Below, piece by piece: positions 1-5,010 of a stretch of DNA of 17,727 bases (the stretch's first letter is position 1; every line of letters begins with the position of its first letter). The notes beneath the pieces are model-generated. The model saw only the letters and a list, made by a program, of their open reading frames with translations, was not told where the DNA came from and ran no database searches. This DNA is from Actinomycetes bacterium (lineage in GTDB: Bacteria; Actinomycetota; Thermoleophilia; BMS3ABIN01), in contig JAJYIN010000017.1 of the NCBI GenBank assembly GCA_021790075.1, forward strand, positions 1 through 17,727, given 5' to 3'. Made by a program: the position numbers and the translations under genes.

Positions 1-189
1 ACGGTGGCCCTGGGGAACGCCGGCATCAACATCGACGACCTCGCCTTCCACCGCATCAGCGTGGAGCAGGGCGGGGTGCTTTCCCTGGTCGTCTCCGGCA
101 GCGACACCGGCGAGGACGCCGTCGGCATCCTCAGGGGCCTGGGATACGACGCGGTCTCGGTGCCGTTTTCCAGCGCGGAGGCGGGCTAG
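1..189 (+). CDS. tyrA: Prephenate dehydrogenase, C-terminal ACT domain (5' partial)
   Basis: The frame is open from the first base, so the gene starts upstream of the window and only about 62 C-terminal residues are visible. The segment ALGNAGINIDDLAFHRIS followed by an amphipathic strand and helix (residues of the type LRGLGYD) reads as an ACT regulatory domain of the kind that ends Gram-positive prephenate dehydrogenases, where it senses tyrosine or phenylalanine. The dehydrogenase domain itself is not visible, so the name rests on the ACT pattern and on aroA starting directly after the stop codon (TAG at 187-189). A GGAGG at 177-181, inside this gene, serves aroA. Alternatives are a stand-alone ACT protein or the end of another ACT-containing aromatic or amino acid enzyme. 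Family level is fairly sure; the exact enzyme is inferred from context. Confidence 0.6.
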   Translation, partial: TVALGNAGINIDDLAFHRISVEQGGVLSLVVSGSDTGEDAVGILRGLGYDAVSVPFSSAEAG

Positions 190-1512
190 TTGCCGCCCGC
201 TGCGGGCAGTACGCTGTTTGCTCCCGCGGCCGGCGGGCTGCGCGGCTCCCTCGAGGTGCCGGCCGACAAGTCCATCTCCCACCGGGCGGCGATGATTGCC
301 GCCGTCGGCGATTCCCCGGTTGAGATCAGCAATTACCTGGAAGCGGCCGACACTTTTTCGACCCTGGACGCCATCCGAAGTTGCGGGGTCGTCGTCGAGC
401 GCTCTCAAGCGGGCATTTACCGCATCAAAGGAAGCGGCCTGCGCAGCCTGACGGCGCCTGGAAAAGTCATCGATGTCGGGAATTCCGGTACCTCCCTGCG
501 CCTGCTGCCCGGCATTCTCGCCGGCCAGCCCGGCCAGTCCTTCACGCTGGACGGCGACGCCAGCATCCGCCGCCGGCCCATGGACCGGGTGGTGGCGCCG
601 CTCAGGATGATGGGCGTTGACATCGAGGCCCGCGACGGCCGTTTCGCTCCCCTGGTGGTGCGCGGCGGCGCCGTTCACGCAGTCACTTATGAAATGCCGG
701 TGGCCAGCGCCCAGGTTAAATCGGCGCTGCTGCTGGCAGGGCTCTTTGCCGACGGGCCCACGACGGTGAGGGAGCCGTCCGTCTGCCGCGACCACACCGA
801 GATCATGCTGGCGGCTGCGGGAGCCAGGATTGAGAAGGAAGGTCAGTTGACCACGATTCATCCAGTTGAGAGCCTGAGGATGGCAGACGTCGCCGTTCCG
901 GGCGACCTTTCTTCGGCGGCTTTCTTCCTGGTGGCCGCCTCGATCATTCCCGGCTCGGATGTCCTGCTCACCGGCGTAGGGGTCAATCCCACCCGCACCG
1001 GCATTGTTGATATCATGGAAGAGATGGGGGCCGATATCACCAGGGAAAACGAGCGGCGCCAGGGGGGCGAGCCCGTGGCCGACCTGCGGGTGCGCACAGC
1101 GCCGGCGCTCAGGGGCGTCAGCGCCGGTGGCGGCATCAGCGGCCGCGCCATCGACGAGCTGCCGCTGGTGGCGCTCGCGGCCGCCTTCGCGGAAGGCGAC
1201 ACGGTCGTATCCGGCGCCGCGGAGCTCAGAGTCAAGGAATCGGACCGTATTGCCGGGCTGGTGGAGAACCTGCGGCGTATCGGGGTTGACATCGAGCCCC
1301 GCGAGGATGGCTTCACCGTCCACGGCAGCGGCGGCGTCCCCGGCGGCGGCGAGAAGTTCAAGAGCCTTGGGGATCACCGCATGGCGATGCTGGGCGCGGT
1401 CGCCGGAGCCGCTTCGCGGCGGGGCGTGACCGTGCAGGGATTTGAATGCGTCTCGGTTTCGTATCCGGGATTCCGGGAAAGCCTGCTGGGGTTGATGGAG
1501 GGGAAAGCGTGA
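190..1512 (+). CDS. aroA: 3-phosphoshikimate 1-carboxyvinyltransferase (EPSP synthase)
   Basis: This 440-residue protein has the usual EPSP synthase length. It transfers the enolpyruvyl group of phosphoenolpyruvate to shikimate-3-phosphate, the penultimate step to chorismate, in the cytoplasm. Visible motifs are PADKSISHRA (near residues 24-33, with the substrate-binding Lys and Arg), DVGNSGTSLRLLPG (95-108, the PEP loop), RRPMDRVVAPLRMMG, KSALLLAGLF, GDLSSAAFF, the ELRVKESDRI segment and GDHRMAM near the C-terminus. The start is TTG at 190, directly after the upstream stop, supported by GGAGG at 177-181 with 8 nt spacing. The usual PGDKS is PADKS here, a mild variation. The last codons overlap the GTG start of cmk, which indicates translational coupling. 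The identification is confident. Confidence 0.96.
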   Translation: MPPAAGSTLFAPAAGGLRGSLEVPADKSISHRAAMIAAVGDSPVEISNYLEAADTFSTLDAIRSCGVVVERSQAGIYRIKGSGLRSLTAPGKVIDVGNSGTSLRLLPGILAGQPGQSFTLDGDASIRRRPMDRVVAPLRMMGVDIEARDGRFAPLVVRGGAVHAVTYEMPVASAQVKSALLLAGLFADGPTTVREPSVCRDHTEIMLAAAGARIEKEGQLTTIHPVESLRMADVAVPGDLSSAAFFLVAASIIPGSDVLLTGVGVNPTRTGIVDIMEEMGADITRENERRQGGEPVADLRVRTAPALRGVSAGGGISGRAIDELPLVALAAAFAEGDTVVSGAAELRVKESDRIAGLVENLRRIGVDIEPREDGFTVHGSGGVPGGGEKFKSLGDHRMAMLGAVAGAASRRGVTVQGFECVSVSYPGFRESLLGLMEGKA

Positions 1513-2177
1513 TCGTCGCCATCGACGGCCCTGCCGGCGCCGGCAAGAGCACCATCTCGCGTATGGTGGCCGGCCGCCTGGGCTGGACCTATCTGGATAC
1601 CGGCGCCATCTACCGCACCGTGACGCTGCTGGCCCTGGAGCAGGGGATCGGCCCGGCAGACGGCGAGGAGCTCGGCCGGCTGGCGCGCCATCTCGAGATC
1701 GGCTTCAAACCCGGTCCCGGGGGCTCGCCGCGGGTGTTCGCGGGCTGCCGCGAGGTCACGGAAGAGATCCGCCGCCAGGAAGTAACCGCAAACGTCTCCG
1801 AGGTATCGGCGCACCGGGAGGTGCGCGAGGCCCTGCTGGACAAACAGCGTGCTTGTACGGATGTAGGAAATGTGATAATTGACGGCCGCGACATCGGCAC
1901 CGTTGTCTGCCCCCGGGCAGAAGTGAAGATCTTCCTCACCGCTTCCGTACCGGAGCGGGGCCGCCGGCGCCGCCTGGAGCTGGAGGAGAAGGGGACGCTG
2001 GTGACCCAGGAACGGATGGAGGCCGAGATAGCAGCCCGGGATGCGTACGATTCCGGGCGCGAGGTCGCGCCTCTGAAACAGGCAGAGGACGCCGTGCTGG
2101 TCGACACCACCGAGATGAGCATCGAGGAAGTCGTGGACCGGGTGGCGCAGATTATCGAGAAGAAGTTGGTCCCCTGA
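1509..2177 (+). CDS. cmk: (d)CMP kinase (cytidylate kinase)
   Basis: The 222-residue product phosphorylates CMP and dCMP with ATP, feeding CTP/dCTP synthesis. The P-loop GPAGAGKST is at residues 7-15, DTGAIYR at 30-36 and DGRDIG at 125-130, and an Arg-rich lid region follows near 147-181, all typical of Cmk. The reading frame is open further upstream (an ATG occurs at 1446), but the family begins only a few residues before the P-loop. GTG at 1509 has a good GGAGGGG ribosome binding site at about 1497-1503 and overlaps the aroA stop (GTGA), so I chose it. The stop overlaps the next ATG by one base (TGATG). The aroA-cmk pairing is common in bacteria. The identification is confident; the start is nearly so. 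Confidence 0.95.
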   Translation: MIVAIDGPAGAGKSTISRMVAGRLGWTYLDTGAIYRTVTLLALEQGIGPADGEELGRLARHLEIGFKPGPGGSPRVFAGCREVTEEIRRQEVTANVSEVSAHREVREALLDKQRACTDVGNVIIDGRDIGTVVCPRAEVKIFLTASVPERGRRRRLELEEKGTLVTQERMEAEIAARDAYDSGREVAPLKQAEDAVLVDTTEMSIEEVVDRVAQIIEKKLVP

Positions 2178-2773
2178 TGTCTTTCCTGATTTATGGCATA
2201 ACACGCATCATCCTCACAGTGCCGCTGACCCTGCTTTTCCATATCCGGATATACGGCGCTGAGCACTGGCCGGGGCGCGGCCCGGCGATCATCGCCTCCA
2301 ACCATGCCAGCAACCTCGACCCCTGCCTGGTGGGCACCGCCTTCCCCGGGCAGATCCGCTGGATGGCCAAGGCGGAGCTGTGGCGGGTGCCGCTGCTGGG
2401 TTGGCTGGTCACGCGGCTGGGCGCTTTTCCGGTCCACCGGGGGGAATCGGACCGCGAGGCCATCCGCCGCGCCAAACAGCTCATCCGGGAAGGCTGGATC
2501 GTGGGCATGTTCCCCGAAGGAACCCGCCAGCGCCAGGGCCGCCTCGGAGAGGCCCAAGCGGGCGTGGGCATGCTGGCCATGGAGCCGGTAGTCCCCGTGA
2601 TCCCGGTGCGTATCCGGGGGCACGAGAAGATCCTGACCGGGGGCCGCCTGCACCGCCCCCGGGTGACCATCACCGTGGGGCCGCCGGTCGACCTCGACAT
2701 CACGGGCATGTCGCGCGGGCGCGCCTACCGCGAGGCCAGCAGGCGAATCATGGAGGCGATCGGCAGGCTATGA
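2177..2773 (+). CDS. plsC: 1-acyl-sn-glycerol-3-phosphate acyltransferase
   Basis: This 198-residue membrane-associated enzyme of the PlsC family adds the second acyl chain to lysophosphatidic acid to form phosphatidic acid. An N-terminal hydrophobic helix spans about residues 3-21. The catalytic HX4D motif is NHASNLDP (His43, Asp48), block II is AFPVHRG near 83-89, and the phosphate-binding block FPEGTR is at 112-117. Translation is coupled to cmk through TGATG at 2175-2179 and to ispH through ATGA at 2770-2773. There is no strong separate ribosome binding site, which fits coupled translation. The length is at the short end but normal for the family. With plsY and gpsA further along, the window covers glycerol-3-phosphate formation and both acylation steps of phosphatidate synthesis, apart from acyl-phosphate supply. 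Confidence 0.93.
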   Translation: MSFLIYGITRIILTVPLTLLFHIRIYGAEHWPGRGPAIIASNHASNLDPCLVGTAFPGQIRWMAKAELWRVPLLGWLVTRLGAFPVHRGESDREAIRRAKQLIREGWIVGMFPEGTRQRQGRLGEAQAGVGMLAMEPVVPVIPVRIRGHEKILTGGRLHRPRVTITVGPPVDLDITGMSRGRAYREASRRIMEAIGRL

Positions 2774-3612
2774 AGATCCTCATCTCCAGACGCGGCGGTT
2801 ATTGTTACGGCGTGCAAAGGGCGCTGGACATCGCCCACAACGCCGCCAGGGAATCCCGCGAGCCCATCCACACCCTCGGCCCCATCATCCACAATCCGGG
2901 GGTGGTCAAGGAACTGGCGACCGCCGGCGTGTCCGCCGTTGACGAACACCTGGATGTCGCCGGCGGCACCATCATCCTGAGGACCCACGGGGTGGGACCG
3001 CAGGTGATCGAGGAGATCGCCGCCCGGGGACTGGTGATAGTCGACGCCACCTGCCCTTATGTCAAAATCGCTCAGGAAAAGGCGTCCTCATTGCGCGAGC
3101 AGGGCTACCTGCCGGTCATCCTCGGCGAGCACGACCATCCCGAGGTGGTGGCCCTGGTTGCCAACGCGGGGGAGAAGGCAATGGTGGTGGAGAACGCGGA
3201 CGAGCTCGAGCCCGCGAAGGTGAAGGGCAAGAAGGTCGGGGTGGTCGTGCAGACCACTCAGGCCAGCGCCAATCTGGCGGCGCTGGCAGCGCGGCTGGCC
3301 CCCGTCTGCAGGGAGCTGCTGGTACATAACACCATGTGCAACGCCACCCAGAAATGCCAGGAGGAAGCGCTGCGGCTGGCGGAGAAGGCCGGCGCCGTGA
3401 TCGTCATCGGCGGCCGCAACAGCGCCAATACGACCAGGCTGGCCCAGCTTTGCCGCGCCGTGCAGCCCCGCACCTTCCACATCGAAGAGGTGGATGAGCT
3501 CCTGCCCGAGTGGTTCCAGGGAGTGGAAACGGTGGCCATCACCGCCGGGGCCTCCACGCCGCCGGAGCAGATGGAAGAAGTGGCCGCCCGGCTGCGGGAA
3601 TACGGTTTCTGA
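2770..3612 (+). CDS. ispH: 4-hydroxy-3-methylbut-2-enyl diphosphate reductase
   Basis: The 280-residue product is the 4Fe-4S enzyme that makes IPP and DMAPP in the last step of the MEP isoprenoid pathway. The three cluster cysteines are Cys12 (in GGYCYGV), Cys95 (DATCPYV) and Cys190 (NTMCNAT). Substrate-binding histidines lie in IIHNPGVV (His41), RTHGVG (His73) and EHDHPEV (121-126), and ITAGASTP is near the C-terminus. ATG at 2770 overlaps the plsC stop as ATGA and places Cys12 where the family has it; the open frame upstream to 2380 is not gene. After Cys190 the usual (K/E)RQ is KCQ, so a fourth cysteine (Cys196) sits next to the cluster loop. In many Gram-positive bacteria ispH is adjacent or fused to rpsA; here rpsA is about 12.6 kb downstream. 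Confidence 0.96.
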   Translation: MKILISRRGGYCYGVQRALDIAHNAARESREPIHTLGPIIHNPGVVKELATAGVSAVDEHLDVAGGTIILRTHGVGPQVIEEIAARGLVIVDATCPYVKIAQEKASSLREQGYLPVILGEHDHPEVVALVANAGEKAMVVENADELEPAKVKGKKVGVVVQTTQASANLAALAARLAPVCRELLVHNTMCNATQKCQEEALRLAEKAGAVIVIGGRNSANTTRLAQLCRAVQPRTFHIEEVDELLPEWFQGVETVAITAGASTPPEQMEEVAARLREYGF

Positions 3613-3664
3613 GCCGCGTCAACGGGTGACGCCTCTGAGATCCGTCAGCGGGTGAAGTTTCCAA
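3613..3664 (+). repeat. Two-copy degenerate 26-bp tandem repeat between ispH and pirin genes
   Basis: The spacer right after the ispH stop holds CGTCAACGGGTGA at 3617-3629 and CGTCAGCGGGTGA at 3643-3655, exactly 26 bp apart with one mismatch; the full units (3613-3638, 3639-3664) match at 17 of 26 positions. A further partial copy, CGTCAGCGCTGA, is at 3692-3703 over the pirin stop and contains the 10-bp palindrome TCAGCGCTGA. No T-rich intrinsic terminator is visible between these convergent genes. Confidence 0.5.
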
Positions 3665-3693
3665 GCAGTTTAGCGGATGGCATCAGGGCCGCG

Positions 3694-4458
3694 TCAGCGC
3701 TGAGCCGCGTTTCCCGCCGTGAGCGGCACGGTCACGACCAGCAGCTCGGCGTCTCCGGCGGCGCGCACGGTGATCTCGGCCCCGCCGATCACCTTGGCGG
3801 CCCCCAGGGCCGGCAGTTCCTTGCCATCCAATTCGATCGGGCCGCCTTCGAGAACATATATGTAGCAGCCATGACCGATTCCCAGTTCGCACGAAATGCT
3901 GTGGCCCTTCTCGAGGAAGCAGGAAGAGACGGTGGCTTCGGAAGCGATGGGGAGCGCCTCATCCTCTTCATCTGAGACCAGCGGCAGCAGCCTGTTGGTG
4001 CGCTCAGACTTTTCCACCGTTTTTTGCTCCACCGACGGTTCCAGATCCGGCGCTGCAGGTACGAACCACATCTGGATGAAACGCATGGGCTCATCGGGCC
4101 GGTTGTTGACCTCCGAGTGCCACATGCCGGCGCCGACAGTCGTATGCTGCACCCAGCCGGGCAGGAGGATGCCACCCTCGCCGTCCTGGTCGGCATGGCG
4201 GAACTCGCCGGCGGCGCAGTATGTGACGACTTCGATGTTGCGATGGGGATGCAGCGGCCAGGTGGCTCCCGGTGACAGGGTGTCGTCATTGAAGACCCGC
4301 AGGGTGCCAAAATGGCTGTAATCGCGGTCGTAGTACTCATCGAAGGCAAAATGCCAGCGGCCGTCGAAGCTGCCGTTCTCGATTTGACCATGCGCTTGAT
4401 AGATGCTATCTGGCGGCCGGATGATGATCGTCTGGACCCTTTTGATGGCCTCTTCCAT
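3694..4458 (-). CDS. Pirin family cupin protein
   Basis: The 254-residue product belongs to the pirin/YhhW family: two cupin barrels with one metal site in the N-terminal barrel. The metal ligands are visible as HPHRNIEVVTY (His70, His72) and GMWHSE (His114, Glu116); DEYYDRDYSHFGTLRV and the WVQHTTVGAGMWHSEV block also fit. Some relatives are quercetin 2,3-dioxygenases, others are regulators or stress proteins, so the substrate cannot be named. ATG at 4456-4458 has AGGTGA six bases upstream on the - strand, a convincing ribosome binding site. It is the only - strand gene here, convergent with ispH and divergent from the small membrane gene, with its own AT-rich upstream region. Family is confident; function is open. 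Confidence 0.9.
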   Translation of the reverse strand: MEEAIKRVQTIIIRPPDSIYQAHGQIENGSFDGRWHFAFDEYYDRDYSHFGTLRVFNDDTLSPGATWPLHPHRNIEVVTYCAAGEFRHADQDGEGGILLPGWVQHTTVGAGMWHSEVNNRPDEPMRFIQMWFVPAAPDLEPSVEQKTVEKSERTNRLLPLVSDEEDEALPIASEATVSSCFLEKGHSISCELGIGHGCYIYVLEGGPIELDGKELPALGAAKVIGGAEITVRAAGDAELLVVTVPLTAGNAAQR

Positions 4459-4540
4459 AGCCGTTCACCTGTGATTGATTGCGCCGGAGTCAGCCCGTCA
4501 GCCCAGGGCCACGATCCCAGCGGATCAAGTGAAAAGATCT

Positions 4541-4573
4541 GTAAATATTATTTACCGGGGATTTTTTTCTAAA
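4541..4573 (-). promoter_or_regulatory. Putative promoter and operator of the pirin gene
   Basis: On the - strand TTTAGA (4568-4573) and TAATAT (4545-4550) are spaced 17 bp apart, giving a plausible sigma-70-type promoter with a leader of about 80 nt. The -10 lies inside GTAAATATTATTTAC (4541-4555), a palindrome with 7-bp arms perfect except for the central base, which looks like an operator that would block the promoter when bound. No regulator gene is adjacent, so the binding protein is unknown. Confidence 0.45.
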
Positions 4574-4614
4574 CACCGTCCGCAGCGCCAAAGGCCGCCG
4601 GGCGCCCCTTCCTA

Positions 4615-4643
4615 TTGACCGTTTTTCTTTTGAGTAATAAGAT
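4615..4643 (+). promoter_or_regulatory. Sigma-70-type promoter for the small membrane protein gene
   Basis: TTGACC (4615-4620) and TAAGAT (4638-4643) are separated by exactly 17 bp in an AT-rich stretch. Transcription would start near 4650, leaving about 30 nt before the ATG at 4680. This makes the ATG at 4659 an unlikely start. It is one of the best promoter matches in the window and could also feed the protease gene at 5011. Confidence 0.6.
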
Positions 4644-4679
4644 TAAGTATCCTATTTGATGTCTTTCGAAGGGGATCAC

Positions 4680-4853
4680 ATGGGAGCGGCAGGGGAAGGA
4701 GACAACAGGTTGCCGGCCCGCGGTTCGCAGGTTTCGGAGCAGCAGCGTCGTGCCGCCCGCAGCCGCCGCCTCTGGTGGCTGGGCCTGATGGCGCTGCTGA
4801 CGATGCTGCTGGCAGTGGCCGTGATGCTGTTGAGCGAATCCGCGGCCGCCTAG
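4680..4853 (+). CDS. Small single-pass membrane protein, unknown function
   Basis: I do not recognise this 57-residue protein. The first 30 residues are polar and Arg-rich (AARSRR just before the membrane), followed by one hydrophobic helix, LWWLGLMALLTMLLAVAVML, and a short tail SESAAA. The positive charge before the helix predicts the N-terminus inside. ATG at 4680 was chosen over the in-frame ATG at 4659 because AAGGGGA lies 4-5 nt upstream and because a promoter with -10 at 4638-4643 leaves almost no leader for the earlier start. The good promoter and ribosome binding site argue that it is real despite its size. It lies 157 nt before the exported protease on the same strand, but no functional link is shown. 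A hairpin follows its stop. Confidence 0.55.
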   Translation: MGAAGEGDNRLPARGSQVSEQQRRAARSRRLWWLGLMALLTMLLAVAVMLLSESAAA

Positions 4854-4864
4854 ATTCAGGGCCT

Positions 4865-4880
4865 GGCTGGCGTCCCAGCC
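4865..4880 (+). terminator. Hairpin after the small membrane gene, possible weak terminator
   Basis: GGCTGG (4865-4870) and CCAGCC (4875-4880) form a perfect 6-bp stem with a 4-nt loop, 11 nt after the stop codon. The following ACTTTC is only slightly T-rich, so termination would be inefficient or factor-dependent, and some readthrough into the protease leader is likely. Confidence 0.35.
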
Positions 4881-4927
4881 ACTTTCAGAATCATGCCTCC
4901 TGTTGTACCATTAATCCATCGCGCCGC

Positions 4928-5010
4928 CCTAATGGCTTGCCTCGTTGGGGCCGAGGATTAGGTTGCCTCATGGCGGCAGGGGATAAGGGAACCCCGGGCA
5001 AGGTTTTTTT
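4928..5010 (+). promoter_or_regulatory. Structured leader of the S8 protease gene, candidate RNA switch
   Basis: Several helices can be drawn: CCTAAT (4928-4933) with ATTAGG (4957-4962), CCTCG (4940-4944) with CGAGG (4952-4956), TGCC (4964-4967) with GGCA (4975-4978), and GGGG (4979-4982) with CCCC (4992-4995). CTTGCC (4936-4941), unpaired or partly in a bulge, complements GGCAAG (4997-5002), which overlaps the ribosome binding site AAGG (5000-5003); this would close the whole fold or form a pseudoknot. Seven T residues (5004-5010) run straight into the ATG. The region also contains a 26-bp tandem near-duplication (4933-4960 against 4959-4986, 20 of 28 matches). It does not match a riboswitch class I know. 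Masking of the ribosome binding site is inferred. Confidence 0.4.

Noticed and set aside
1446..1508. Upstream ATG extension of cmk
   Set aside because: It would add 21 residues encoded within aroA before a P-loop that relatives place near the N-terminus; the GTG at 1509 has a better ribosome binding site.
3652..4572. Several + strand frames over the pirin gene
   Set aside because: The - strand frame has the pirin metal-binding motifs and a good ribosome binding site; the + frames have neither.
4928..5010. Known riboswitch (c-di-GMP, c-di-AMP, cobalamin, ZTP) before the protease
   Set aside because: The conserved loop sequences of these classes that I know are missing; only generic helices and a GGGAACCCC-like stretch are present.
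5004..5010. T7 tract as a simple intrinsic terminator
   Set aside because: It ends at the protease ATG and is preceded by a long branched fold rather than a compact stem; the GGAAGG-like ribosome binding context fits a leader better.
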